A DNA stretch of 64,000 bases from Brachionus plicatilis (Eukaryota > Rotifera > Eurotatoria > Ploima > Brachionidae): contig QEOQ01000180.1 of the NCBI GenBank assembly GCA_010279815.1, positions 1,771,214 to 1,835,213 on the forward strand. The letters run 5' to 3'. Numbering within the stretch: the first letter of the stretch is position 1; the number at the start of each line of letters is the position of its first letter. The notes under the pieces were generated by a model that saw only the letters and a program-made list of their open reading frames with translations, searched no databases and was not told the DNA's origin. Made by a program: the position numbers and the translations under genes. This document shows, piece after piece, positions 24,263 to 39,200 of this stretch.

Positions 24263-27200
24263 TTAAATTGGTTTCATAATTATTGCGGTACCCATTTGAA
24301 GCCATTTCTTGTATTCACCATCGCACGGCACATCAAGCTTAGTGACTAATTTCTCTCGTGTATTATTGAAATATACAGGTAAGGAAATAACTCGCCTCTC
24401 ATCATAGGGCATTGAAGCTTCTTTCTGAATCCAACCAATAAAACAAGGTGGCAAAGTAATAACACTTGGAGAGTTTTCTTCACATTCAACCAATTTCGAT
24501 CCATCGAACCCACAGCCTTCTAATTGAAATCCAGTAATCTTAACATTTAAAGCTACGCCTCTCATGGGTCCACTAAAACTACAAACAAGTTTTAGGCCAT
24601 CCATAGAAACTTTTGCTTCTCTTGCAGAATGTTGTCTTATTGAATTAAAGAACACATCTGGTCTAAACAGCTCGGACAAGTCCAAAACTTGGTCGAAAAA
24701 TTTCGAAATCGAGTCTATACTCGATACCCAATTGTCAAGTGCTCTAAATCTTTCTACAACTGCTGTTAAATATTCTTGCGGATCTTCTGGTCCATCCCAT
24801 TGATCCTGCCATGAACCGGGAGTCTTAAAATTAAATTTTTTTTTAAAAATTTTTCTTTTAAAAAATAAAAAAAAAAACCTATTATTAAAAAAAAACATAT
24901 TTTAATAATTTGTAAGATTTTTTGCCTATTTTTAAAAACTAAAAAAAAAAGAAAATCAAATTTCAAATTATATAAAAATATACAAAGCATATTAAAATCA
25001 GACTTGTTTTAAAGTCACAAGTCTTAAGTCAAGTCAAGTCAATGACTTAAATTTTTTTTTTTTTTTAAGTCAAGTCAATGATTTAATAAATCCATATTTG
25101 ATACCAATAAAGTAGTTGCTTTCAAATTCCTGACTGTTAATCTTGACCTATGTGGTCTGTTAATGTAACCAGATTATGAAAAAATTCTTTCAACTGGTCC
25201 AAATGAAGTAGATATTGATAAAAATTTGTGTGCAAGTCATAAATTTGACTTAAAACTGTGACTTATAAACAAGTCTGATTAAAATCATTAAAAAAAGTTA
25301 TTTTTTTAATTATTGCTGTTTTAAATTACTTGTTGATGTATCAATTGTGAAGCTAATTTTTGAATCTCTTCTGATAAAAGCATTGAACCAGTTATGAATC
25401 CATGGATTGATTTTAAATTCTCATCGATAGTATTTATTAATTTTATCGATGACACTTTTTCCAAATAAATAAAAGATTTAACTGGAGATTTGTCATCATC
25501 TGAATATTTTTTTCTTAATTCATTTGGATTGATGTTTTTTTTCAAAGCCTCCCAAAGTTTCCAGATCGGTTTAAATCGCGGTTTCACGGTATCTTTGTCA
25601 AATTTGCCATCCAATTTAATATCGCTTAATTTAAGTAAGTTAAGTTGTGAAATAACTTGACCACTTAAAACTTTCTGAGTTGATCTGTCAATATTGGGAG
25701 GTAGACCAAAAAATTTCGGTAAATCAGACTCGGGTAAAGAGTCAATTAAATCTCTGTAATCCTTAGAATAAAATAAGCAACATTTTAGATTTTATTTATT
25801 AATTACTTTATAATCAGTTGAACTGGGTAATGAAATTCCCGGACCGAGCTTAAGTTTAGGGCCTTTCCCGGTTCCCGTAAATAGATTATTTGAGAAGTAA
25901 TCTTCTAAATAAGAAATCAAAACATCACTATCAATTGGATTATCGATTCGACCTCCATACACAGCTTGATTAAATAGACCATGGATAAATTCCCACTGAA
26001 CTTCGCCTCGATCTAATTAGAAAAAATCAGTATTGCCAATTGAAGATTTTAAAATTTACTTTTGGATGCTGAATCACACAGTCTGTCAATTATATCGGCT
26101 GCAACTCTCAAATCAGCATTGGAAAACTCATAAAATTTGGTCCATCCCTTAATTTGTTTTAATTTAAGATTTTTTTTAATTAATTTGAATTTTGTGAAAA
26201 AAATGGCTACTTGTGGAATATAATTTCGTCTTTCTTGGACAATAGCATGGAACCAAGCTAAAACAAACATTGCTTGAGATCTGTAAACCAAGCCTCCCTT
26301 AGAAATAAATTCTGAATTCCAATTTTCATATGCTCTTTGGATATTCTTTTTTATTCCAGGTGGAGACTTAAAATTTTGTTAGATAATTTGTTTAAAATTA
26401 AATTATATAATTTATAATTTTTTTTTACTTCATAGGTAATTTTTAAACTCGATTGAAGAAGGATACTTGGAAAATTCGGATGCATTTCAGTTGTCATCCA
26501 AAGTCTAAATTTTTCATTCGGCTTCAGCAAATTTAGTTCTTTTTCTAGAGTCGGTAGCCATGAAACAACAAGATGCAAATTTTTCAAACATAACCAATCT
26601 CCATTAATGCTACATTTTTTCAAAAGTTCAATTGCTATTTCCATCTGGCCCTGGCCCATTGCAATCTAAAAATTAAATCATATATATATATTTTTTTTAA
26701 TAAAAATTTTGCATAAAAACCTCATGGTAGCTATTTTTTCCAATAGTAGACTCGGCCAGTTCCCTTAATTCTTCAGAAGGGTCGGAACCTGGCGAAATAA
26801 TGATAAGAATAGGCTCATTAGGCGCTGTTTCTTTTTCATAAATGTGTCGAATATTTGTGCTAGATGGAGATATGTCTTTAAGATTTAATACTTTGCAGGT
26901 AAATTCTCTCATGGCAGTTTGAAGCCTATCTGGTCTCAAAGCTTGTATGATTAATATTTGTTGGAACAAAGTGAGTTTTCTATCAGATGGGAATTTACGC
27001 TCACAGTCATTTATTTCCATCCAATCTTGCCAAATTGGGTCATCTAAGCCTACTTTTTGGTACAAGTCGGGTAGATTTGTCTTAAAAAGTGAATAATCTG
27101 ATGCTCGCTCAGCTCCTACCCATTTAGGAACATTGCTTTTTTTGTCTGATTTCAAATCTGGAATCAATGTGCGAGTAAAATGCTCCCATTCCTTAGATAT

Positions 27201-30200
27201 TTTAAATAATTTTTTTAAAGAAAAAAAACTTCGTTTAAAATCTCACGTTTTCTTTAAACTGTTTGCTGAACATTGAATGTACAACGTGCATCGCAAACAT
27301 CATTCTATCAGCTTTGAATAATGACCGGCTTACATTATTATATACCATATTTATCAAAATCTGCTTTAGACCAACAATTTTATCTTCAGCTCTGTCGTAT
27401 TTCTAAATGAATTTATTTTTAAAAAAAAATTTGATCTATCTATTTTTACCAATTAATAAAAAATGAAAATAGATTTTAAAAAACTAACTGAGTTTAAAAT
27501 TTTTTATCAACTGTGAAAAGATTTCGGTTTAGTAGCTCTTAAAAATTTATATGAAAACTAAGCCTATGAATAAAAAATTCAATGTATTGAAAAATTTTAT
27601 TTTAAAAAGAATTTTTTTAGTTTATGACTTTTTTAAGTCTTTCAAGTCGGATACTAAATATATTAAAATATTAAAAATGCCAATGAAACGAAAATAAGTG
27701 GTTTAGAAAAAAACATGAGAAAAAATTAAGCTTGATTTGTTCTATCCTGCTTATTGGCCTTTTGAAATTTAATGTCAGACTGATCTTAAAAAATTGTTCA
27801 GATTTAAAATTTAAAAAAGAGAATTTCAGAAAAACTATTCAGAAAAAAAAGTTCGACACCATTAAATAGATTTGTACAACTTTTATAAAAATGACTAAAG
27901 TCTGAAAAAAGCTTAAAATATCAGAAAATTTAATGTTTACATTAATTGCTCTTTTTATTGAAGAATGCATAGAAATCAAAATCAGTAGATTTACATTAGT
28001 CCCAAAATTTCTGTGGAAATAAAGAAATAGAATTTCTTAAGAAAAAAAATTGCAATTGAATCCATAAATCGGACCTATTGGTTGTTCAAAATTAAAAAAA
28101 AAATTATAGAATACATTTTTAGAAAATTATTTTTTAAAATTAAACTTATTGAATTTTTTATTCAAAGAAATAGAAGTTACGTATGAACTTTAGAAGATTA
28201 AAAAAATCACATATAAAATCAAATTAATTTAAGTTGTTACTATGAATTTCAAATCTATTCACGTTTGATTTTTTCATTTACAATAGGAAAATTTTTCAAT
28301 AATTTGTCAATTTATTGTAGTCTATGAAAAATTAGGAGAAATTTTTATGAATTTTTTTTTCTAAATTTAAACATTTAAAAAATTTCTTTAAAAATAATTC
28401 TATTAAATAATTATTCCAGAATTGTTTAAACGTCACAAGTTTTAAGTCAAGTTCAAGTCTGGAATTTTATTTTATTATTTTAATTATGACTTGGACATTA
28501 TTTTGGGATTTTTAAACAACTTTGAATTATTCTATGAAAAAAATTCAATCTATTGAAAATTTACCGAAAATTATGATAAAATAAACTGTTTGTCTTTTTT
28601 TTTACTGTTTAAATTCATATTTTTAATATTCCTTTATTATAGTTACATTGTATTCTTATTTAGTGCTAAAAACTTTTATCACAGGGGCTATTCGAAAAAA
28701 ATTAAAAATATGTTTACCTCTGCTCTCAATTGTTTCTAAAAATTAAAAATATTTATTAAATCATACTTTTAAAAATTATTTAATGCTTACATCAGCTTTT
28801 TTTAAAGTTTTTTGAAAAATGTGTAAATAAGAGTTGAGACTGAATTTGTACATATTATTAATCGAGTCCAAACAACTGATTACGAAATAAAGTTTGCTTC
28901 CAGTTTCGGCTAATGGCAAATAAACTTCTCTTTCCTATGTTTAAATTTGAAAAAAAATATTTAAAAATATTTAAAATTATTACTTTGTCTAATGAATCAG
29001 TCAATTTAATTGATTCTTCAAGAGACTTTTCAATAGTCGCTGAACTTTCTTTAGTTTTGTTAAGTGATTCAAGAAGTTCTTTGTTTTCCAGAATGTTCCC
29101 TTTGGCACTAGCTAGTTCCTCTAATAAACTGTCTTCCAACTTGGCCAATTCTATCTTGAATTCTTCTTCGGTACGGAGCAAATCGGTTTTCTTAGTTTCT
29201 AGTTCTGGTTTTTCATGCTGAATTGTTGCAGCAAGCAATTGACCACTTAAACCAGCTCGAGTGGTCGTGAAATTGACCACTGTTGTTATTGCTATTGCGT
29301 CTGGCATCAATTTAGGTTTTGTGTTTCTTGTAGTAATATAAAGCCTAAAGTCGCTGTTATAATCAACAATCTTATCTCCAATTTGAACAACATATCTAGG
29401 CCCTTGGCTTTGTAATTCCCGTCTCATTATAGGATACAATGTTGGCTCTATCGAATCCATTTCTTGAATGACTAATGTCTTTCCGAATCTTACAGCTAAT
29501 TCAAGCTGAGTATTAAAATTAGTGTCCTTTAAAATTAAATTTTAATATTAAATTTTTAGAAATAAAATTTGTTTGAAAATAGATTTTACTTGTTGATTAA
29601 TAACTTCCAATTTTTGCTTGGACATATGCTTTTTCAGCCAGTCTGAGGCTCTATTTGATGGGTCGATCATCATCACACTATCAAGACTCTTTAATTTAAA
29701 TTTTTTTAAATATATTTCTTCAAATTTAAGGTCAATTAGAACGCAATTGTTTTGTTTTTGAAAGTAAATTTTCAAATGATAGAAAAACACTATCTTAATG
29801 TCTCGATTTAAAGATGGTGTTTTTCAGTAATTTTCGAAGAGATCTTTTAAAAAAATATTTTAATCGACAAGATTCTTTGGAAAATTTTCAAATACGATTA
29901 AAATGTAATTGAAAAAAGAAAAGAAAAAAAAACAAAATTTGGTTAAAAATTTTAATTTTTTTAAATATTTTGATCAAATTATTACATTTCTTTAAAATTT
30001 TTGTCTGTTTAAATAAGTAACTAATTATTTTATTAGAGTGTGAGAAAATTTTTTTTTCTGGTCTTGTAATTAAACAGTCTCAATTATTTTTTAAAAATTT
30101 CTAGCTTATAAATAAATAAGACAAGTAAAAAAACAAATTTATTTAATTTTATTAAGATGAGCTATAAATTTTTTTTTCGGAGGTTTTCTGTTGGAAAGGT

Positions 30201-33200
30201 GATCATTTTATATCAGAGTTGTTTAAAAGCCCCAAAAAGTAGAAACCATTAAAAAAAAATAAAATTAAACTAAAATTAAAGTCCAAATCCGGACTTAGAT
30301 TTGACTTGAGACTTAGGTTTTATAAACAACTCTGTTTCATATGATAAGAATGTGTAGCAAATATCCGACCAAACATGTTTGGTCAAAAATTGTGGAATTA
30401 ATTGAAGAAGTAAAGATGGATTTTAAGCCAATTTTGTTGGAAAAAAACAGTCAATAGCTAACAGAAAGATGCACAGAAAATGAAGAACCCAAATGAACTT
30501 AAACTAAACCTGTACAACTAACAAATATTGTATAATAAATCAAAACTTAAGCATTTAGCTTTTGAATGATATACTTTTTAAAGTATGATAATTTCTTCTT
30601 TAATTTTTTATTTAAAAAAGGTTATCCAAAAATTACAAAATTATGAAGAACACTTGTAAAATTTATATCTAAATTTTCAAAGTACAACTTAATTAAAGGT
30701 TGTAATATGTCAATATTGGTCAATTCTGAGGGTTGACCAAGCAAACAAAAAATAATTTAAAAAAAAGATTGCCTATATTTAATCACAATTTTTTAATTGA
30801 AATTTGGGCAACCATTTTTGGACACTCGTTAGAGTATCTATTGGTTTATGGAGAAATTACATTTTTAAATTTACATTAAAAACAATGTAGCATCTTTTTA
30901 TTAATATAGCTTCAACACTTAGGAGTCGTTTACAAATAGAAGTTAAAGACTTATTTCCAATTGATCAATTTAAAAATAGACTAGATAAACTAAATCTGTC
31001 TAGCTATCATGGTGGATCTTAAAAGCCCGCTCTGTGTAGTATAGTTTTCACCACATCATAGCTTCCCATTATTATTTAAAAAAAAATATTTTTTTACCTC
31101 TAAAATAACTATTGAATTTTCAACACTGAGTTGATCAGATGGTAGACCTTCAGCTTTCCAAGTTAATAATTCACTTTCAGTGCACAAAAATCGTCTCAGG
31201 TCAAATTTTTCAATATGCAATTTTTCCATCCAAGACTTTAAAAAGTCGCTTCTCTCATCTTCTGGCTTAGATGACAAATATGTGATAAAGGCGGCGCTTA
31301 GTAGACACAATTTGGGAAGTTGATCTAGTTGTTTTTGCAATTCAGAAACTTGATTATTCCATCGATGATATTCACCCTCTAATTTTCCGACCAAGTTTTG
31401 TGCAGAATTCATTGTTTCCTCAGCTTTTTCCAATTCAATTTTCAATTTAGCTGCTTCAGTGGTTGTCTCCTCGAATGTTTTTCTTAACATGGCGACTCTG
31501 TCATCAACTTTGCTTAATTCAGCGCCAACTGTTGACATTTTAGATGTTACTCTTTCCAAAGATTTCTTTAATTTGTCTTGTTCTTCTTCGAGTGGAAGAA
31601 TTTTTTCCAAAATTTTAGAATATTGAACATTTGCTTTGACCCACTGGGCTAGAGGTGCTGCAGCCGTTGAAGCTCTTTTAGCTATCTAAAAAAAAATGTG
31701 TTTTAATATTTGACTTTAATCGTTGGCAATACCTCTGGATCAAATGAGTCGGCATTTTTTTTCAATAGTTTTTCTACGTTTTCCCGATTATCGGATGTAA
31801 TAAGGCGCGGATTAAAATTAGTTATGTCTTCTTTGATACCACGTTTACCCAAAAAACTAAATAAAATTGAATAAAAATTTGATTGATTTAAGCTTAATTA
31901 CTTTTTAATTGAAGTCCAAGATGTGTCTAAATTTCCCATTAGTCTTAGTACACCCTCGAGAATATCTCTAACAACATCAGGAGGTGCCCTCAGTGCTCTT
32001 ATTTCACTCAACGATTCTGGTTTAATTTGGCCGACGGCTTTTTTGGCTTCATCCACAATTGGTTGAACTTCTTTAAGTTCTTCCTCTATTTCTCCTTTTC
32101 TCTTAGCCAATTTTTTATTCTCAGCCTCAATTTTAACTTTCAATTCTTCCATTTCGTTTTTTTGCTCTCCAGCGCCTTGCATACTTCTAGTTATTTCATT
32201 CAATGCTCGATCGGCTTCTTCTTGTTTTTGGGCCAGTTTTTCTCGCTGAACCTTGGCTTTTTTCTCCAATTCGTTGACCACAGACTTGGCATCGTTAAGC
32301 TTAGCAACACCATTTTTTAAATGTTTTTGTCTCTCGATTATTTTACCGCGCTTTTTTTTGAAAATCATTTTGAAAGAATTTAAAAGCTTGATGTAATGGC
32401 GCGGTGACGATATTTTATCGTCCAATTCATGGACTATTTTGTGAACATCATAAAAACCAGAATAGAAATCGGCGTCCAAAAATTCGGATTCAATAGAAAG
32501 CATCATATTTGGAAACTTTGAGAAATTTATTTTTTTTTAGTTTAAAAAAAAAATTAAATTTATTAAATAAATACTTTGATCATTGTTTTTTTGGTCCAGC
32601 CTTCCATCCAATGCACAGAACACTCTTTGAACAAAGCCGGATTACTCTCACAATTCAGAGAAAAATTCGGATTCGTGTAATCCATCAATAAAACAATGTG
32701 AAGATTTGTTTTGATTCCTAAATATTGTTGAATTTTAAAATTGAAATTAAATTTTCAATAGAATACTTTTTGCAAAATATTGGAAAAGAGTTCCTTTGAA
32801 ATTTTCTTGATAGCTATCTTCTCTTATCGGAGCTAATAATGGCTCTAATTCTTCAGGATTATAAAGTCCAGGGATTTCACCAGCGGAAAGCAAACTGTTG
32901 ACCATTTCCAAGAAACTGGGGTCTATAAGCTGATGATCTTCGAGCAAAATAATCATTTGCTGGCCTTCTATGCCGGCCAACTGCATCACAGACTTTAAAT
33001 CAATTTTGAATTGTTTTATTCCGTAGGACCTGGTTATTTTTGGTGTAAATATTTTTATGTTGTTCATGCTGCTTGCAATAGCTAGTGCAGTTCGTCGACC
33101 CACCCCCGATCTACCACAAAGAAGGAGAGACCCACCTGGTGCCGTAAGAACTCGATCAAAACGGCTAATGTTATCCAAAAGCTCTTGAATTGGTAGAGCT

Positions 33201-36200
33201 CTAATTTCATAGTTTTCAGAATCTTTTCATAGAAATTAAAATAAAATTAGTCTTTAATTATTATTAAAATATACTGAATCTATTGATGGCTTTAACTAAG
33301 CTGTCTTCAATGAAGTCTGGTTTTACTCCTTCCAATGTTTTTCCAAATGGTGGCAAACGAGCTGTTCCACTTGAATTTACCCATGACACATAGTAGAATG
33401 CTTTACAAATAAAATATTTAATTGAATTTAAAAAAAAATTTTTGATAGTCAACCTTCTAGTTTTGACAGGATTCCATTTGCTCTCCATTCATCTTGAAGA
33501 ACATTAGTTATGATTGAAATGAATTGCTTACGAGCGTCTTTATCGACCAATCGATCAAAAAATATTCTAAATGCTTCATAAGTCCAAATTTGAAGAACCG
33601 AATCAACCGAAGTATCACTCTTTAACTCGGTTAGATTGTAGCGAAGTAAAGATAAGCACCAATTAGTTAACTCTCTTGGAGTAAATAGATAGTGACTGAA
33701 TGAGTCCCTAGAAAATTTGTTGAGAACCTATTGAAAAAAAAATGTTTTTAAATAACTGAAACTAAAATTGATTAATTTTGAAAGAATTTTAGAAAAAATA
33801 TTAAAAAAGCTTGTTGAATTAAAAGTTTTGGGAGAAGTCAAATCTCCTAAAAAAAGACATTTAAAATTTAAGTTTTGACTGTAAATCAGATCAATGTAAT
33901 TTATGGTTCCATTAAATGAAAATAATTTTAGAGCAAGGTACAATTTGCTAATTATTCTAAAACTAATTATCTACTAGATAAAAAAGATTATTTTTACTAT
34001 ATAATCAATTTATTCACTAGATAAAAAATTAAATCCTATAAAAAAAAAATAATCAATAGAAATAAAGAGAATTTACTATATAAAATAATTAATTGATATA
34101 AATTTAGATTAATTCATCAGATAAAATTGACACTAAATAATACAATTTTGAACTCGAGTTTCTAATTAAATAATTAATTTACATTTAATTAAATTGATAA
34201 TAGCTTTCTTAAATAACTTACTCTAAATTTAAAAGTTTTTTAAACTGTTTTAATTATTTTATTTTATCTTATTTTATTATTTTTTTTTATCTGAAGGAGC
34301 GTATGCTCGAACAGAAAACAAATAAATAAACAAATAACGTGGAATCTATATTTAACTAAAAATGACCCAAAATGAATCTTTTTCATCTTATAGTAGCGAT
34401 GATTCAGATTTAAGCACCGAGGCTACTACCACCGAGACTTACGAGATAGTACCAAGGGAAAATCTACAAGCAACACAACCTTGTACTTCAAATCAAGCTC
34501 AAGCTCAAGTTCAAGTTGAAAATCAAAATGCCCAAAGAAAAAAATGCCGACGAAAACGTGCAAGTAATTTAAAGTAAAAGAAGAAGAATTAATTAGCATT
34601 AATTTAATTAAATTTTATTTGCTATTTTTTTTCATTTTTTTATCTTGTGTTTTTATTTTTTATCTAATGAAATATCTAAATAAATAGTCGTTTATCTTTT
34701 TATCTAGTGTTTTAATAAAATATCTAGTAAAATTCATCTGTTTTATCTATTTTTTTTATTATCTAGTAAAATTCATCATTTTAGCTAGTTCAATTAATTA
34801 TATGCCAATAAAATATATATATAATAATTTGGAAGAAAGTCAAATCAAGTTAAGACTTGACTTGATTTAAGTTTAAGCCTTAATTTAAGTTTAAGATCTA
34901 ATGATTAACGCATTGTCAATTTTCGAACAAATAATATTGAAAAACGAAAAATTTTTGACGATTTTTTTTTCTATAAAACCAAAATTTGTTCTCTAAATTG
35001 TATAATTATATTAACGGGTGTTCAATAAAGGTTGGCGCGAGTTTGTTTTCGATAAAATCTGGTGATTGGTTCATCCAAAACTTTTGAAATTTTATACATA
35101 TATACATTAGACCTTCATGATTACAAAACACTTTGTATAATTTTGTATAGCAATTACACTATGGAGTTGAGTATTGGATATCTCTTTATTCGAAACCCGC
35201 TTTGTAATTCTCCATCAGTTTGGCATTCAATGGAATAGAAAGATTCAGTCCTGTCCAAACATACCTCTCAATCAACTCAAAAAGTCGATTTGAGACTTTT
35301 AGAAGTAAATCTATTAAAAGCCGCGTCATTTATATGTAATGTTGTAAGGAAATACTGGAATACTGAATTTTGAATGACTTATTTTCTTTTGATATTAGTT
35401 TCTGAGAATGAATTTAAACAAGGAGAAGATTAATCTAAAATTGATCCTTTATTTAAAAGTTTTTCTTGATTTTTTGGATTTTATGGCTTTTAGTCCTTAG
35501 TTCTTATTTAATTAAGTTAAATATTGAGATCCAGCGCTCTTTTAATTCACCCATTATGAGAACAAAAATTCATAAAACATCACTTGTCATCATATATTTA
35601 AAAAAACATACAGTTTTGTTTTAAAACTTACAATGCCATGACTAGTAGAACATAAAAGAAGAAAAATTAAGTTAAAAAATTTGTTTTTAATTGAGTTTTC
35701 TTTAAGATTCGGTTTTAATATTTTATTAAAATGATCTTGAAAGAAAATTCAAGCGATCCGATTTTTTAATTTTTATAAAAGTCAAGTTAATTTATCAAAA
35801 ACTATAGTACCTGAGTGTATATGTTGATCATAGATCCAGCCAATTGATACACATTTGAATTAGAAGTCCATTTGGGATGATTATCCATTGTAGATTTAAA
35901 AATATTTCTCAAATAAGTTGAATAAATGGTTTTTAATTGATCATCAGTAGGATATCTTAAAAAAATCAAAAATTCTAAAAATTTTCTAAACTCATTTTAA
36001 AAACACTAACGAAATTGAAAAAATTCTGACAATTGAAGTGAATCTTGAAGGAAGTTTGTGACGGCCTATTGTAATGTTCGGATTCATACTGCCAACTATT
36101 TGAATATTTTCCAAGCGAACAAACTCCAGCGAATCGTCATAAAAACCATTGTAAGTGATCAGTTGTTGCAGGAATGTAATCAGCTGAGAAGTTCCCCACT

Positions 36201-39200
36201 TGTCTGGTTTGGGTAAATTAATATCCTTCAGGAACAAAATTAAATTTTCGCACTCTTTAGGCTTTAAAACCCGTCCATTAATTGAATTTATGGGAATGCA
36301 GCTCTGGGCTAGTTTTTGTATAATATTTGTTGGATTAGTTTGAGCCGAACAGTGAACTATAGCTACTTGAGTAGACCTCAATTCGCTAAAACACTGTTTT
36401 AGAATTAAGCTTTTGCCACATCCGTCCGGACCAATCAACAAAAATGGCTGTTTATATTTGCTGTCAAACCAAGGCCTGATGCCGTCAGCACCACGCATTA
36501 CTTGGGTTGTTTTGATAACAGGCAATTGAGTTGGACTGCTAAGTGGTTCATTAGAAGAATCATTATTTTCTTCATTGGAGTATGTGCGAATGCAATCGGC
36601 TCTCATGTCATAGGTTATATTATAGACTTGATCTTGATCCGCATGGTCACCTGTCATCCTAAGCACCGATTTGGCAAATTCATTCAGGGTCTTTTCTGGT
36701 AAATTACCACCCAGACCGCGTATCAATCCTACTGCAAAGTGAGATTTTTCTTTGACACAATGCAAATGCGAAAGTCCATTCAGAACATTGCCCACAAGAC
36801 TTGTTTGAACCAAAAATTCATTCTAAACTCATCGATTTAAACATTTAAAAAATATGATTTTAAAAAATTTTACTTTGTTCAAAATCCATTCAAAAGCTGT
36901 GTAAAAATATTGATTAATTAATTTCTCAGTAATTGATCTTGTGTCTTCAGGCTCGTTTTGAAGCCAAGAGTCGACTATGGCCTTAACATCGGTGTCCTCG
37001 TCGCTCAAAAATATCATGCCCATACGAGAAATAGTGGCGGGCGATGCACAGCTCAAATCGTCAGTTTCAAACAAAAAGTTTACATTAGGACCAAATTGAA
37101 TACGGTCTCCAGATGGCATGGTCAAAAGTCTATTATCATCCAAAACTGAGTTTAGAGACTCAACCCATTCGGGATCAATGTCACCATCACAAACTATCCA
37201 AGATTGCACCTCAACTGGCTCTTTGATTACTTGTCTACTTGCCGCTGTTAGAACACCATCCGTCCATTCTCTGGTATCCACATCAATATGACCTAATAGC
37301 TGGTGTCTTGTTATAGCCTTAGGGTTCATTACATAAGTTTTGATCATTTTTCCTGTCTTAATCAACGCTTCTTTAAGCATTTTCCATAGAACCGACTTTC
37401 CCGACCCAGATGGTCCTACAACTACAACCCCCATTCTCTGTCTCAGCTGTTCGTACACTTCCAGCGCTTTTTTTAATTGAATATTGTTAAATATTAATTT
37501 ATGCTCGCTAAAGGCTTCGGCCAAAGCTTTCTTGAGCTCATCGTACTCGAACTCTGTGATACGCACATTTGGGAAAATGTCTCTTAGCAAAGCATCAAAT
37601 CTTTTTGAGTCGCTAAACGTCAGCTTAGACATAGTGTTAAATCTAGCTGCTTTGACAATTATTTCCATTTCTTTTGAATTATCCACTTGGACACCTTGTT
37701 TCTTGGTCTGGTGCAAAAGTGAACCACAACTTTTGAGCACTGTTTTAAGAGCTCTTAAACCCCAGTCATAATGTTGTTGTAAAGATAAAAGTTGCCGAGA
37801 TAGATTGAACAAAGAGACCAGCTTTCTTCCAAGACTTTTGGCATCCTTGAAACCCTCGGAATAAAGAATAACCTCGGCAATCAAGTCATTGTCGGGCTTG
37901 GTCATTGCAACAGGCCTGAACAATTGCTTCAAATTGTCCGGTAGTTTGCTGCGACCACCGTAGCCTTTGCCTGCTGGGTTAAGAGTGACAAAAATACCTG
38001 AATTATGGTCAATTTCAATCTTAAAAAATTAATTAGAAAATTTTTTATTTATTTTCTTTTTTAAATTACTTCTTTGCCAAGTAGAGTGGTTTTTTCAGAT
38101 CGACTTCTTAGCGAGTCTTGTATTACTTGAATTTGCATTGATACAGCTGATAGAACTGCCTCTTCTAATCGATTGAATTCATCAAAGCAACCCCATGCAC
38201 CACATTTACAAATTCCGACAAAAATACGTCCAATTGATTTGACATCAATGCCTTCATCACAGTTGAATACAAGAACTTGTCGACCGAACAAACCGCCTAG
38301 GGCTTTGACTGATTCGGTTTTACCGGTACCAGCAGGTCCATAAGGATTACCTCCAAATCCCATATGCATACCTTGGGTTAGTGTTAGATAACATTTGTCG
38401 GTCAATGGTGTGTGCACTAATTTTGGCGCATTGCCTTGGTATTCGTAGGTATAGTCGAATTCAGCATCGACCATTCGAATAACAGCAATGTTATTTCGAT
38501 TGAGATAGAATTTTAATTGACGCTGCCAGGGCCAGTCGGACGGTGAACGAGATCCTTCGCGAATTAATTGTTCCACAATGTCTATATAATGAATAAGATC
38601 CATGATCAAAGCCTTGTATTTTAGCTCGAGCAAGGCACCATCGGACGTTTTTCCATAATCAATACTGGTATACTTTTCAAGAACACTTTTTAAAGTTCGG
38701 TGCAATGATTCAAGGTCTCCAGCTGATATGGATCTTTCACTTTTTTCAGTAAATATGATACTTTCGGCCAAACACAATATCTAATCAGAATTAATTATAA
38801 ATTTTAAAATATTAAAAAAATGTCTTGTAATTTTATAAAGGGTTATTTCAATTTTTAATTAAAATAAACATTTGATTAATAAAATTATGAAATTTTATTT
38901 TAAGATGGTAGCGCGGAATCGGAATGGCTAGAGGTTACAAGTAGTGTTCCACAAGACTCAGTGCTTGAACCTCTCTTATTTGTTATTTTTATATACCATT
39001 TGTATGAAGTTTTTGAACAATAAAACAAAAGTATATGCTAACGATATGAAAATAATTGCAGCGATCAACCAACTTTCTGATAATTTAGCTTTACAAAAAG
39101 ATATAGATTCCGTTTCAAGCTAGGCGATTATGCAGGCTACTGATTTAAACTTAAGGAAATTTAAAGTTATTGGAAATAAAATTTATAATGAAAAAGGAAC

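Larger units (their letters stand above)
24263..29688 (-). other. DYNC2H1: DYNC2H1 AAA5-AAA6 and C-terminal domain
   Basis: Exons 18-29 (numbered with the candidate microexon) encode AAA5 ([10 protein letters not shown] region), AAA6 ([18 protein letters not shown] with [12 protein letters not shown]) and the C-terminal domain ([27 protein letters not shown]). The last exon ends with TAA at 24263-24265. Confidence 0.9.
32767..38780 (-). other. DYNC2H1: DYNC2H1 motor modules AAA1-AAA4
   Basis: AAA1 (exon 7) carries the main hydrolysis site with intact Walker A and Walker B. AAA2 and the following large domain are in exon 8, with the sensor-like motif [18 protein letters not shown]3 is in exon 9 with GPDGCGKS and [12 protein letters not shown] sensor sequence. 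AAA4 is in exon 13, where the Walker A lysine is arginine (GRSGVGRRT) and LLEDHQL replaces a canonical Walker B. The degenerate AAA4 is characteristic of dynein 2. Confidence 0.9.

Noticed and set aside
32027..32320. 97-codon plus-strand frame within DYNC2H1
   Set aside because: Antisense shadow of the coiled-coil exon 15; the sense strand is clearly coding.
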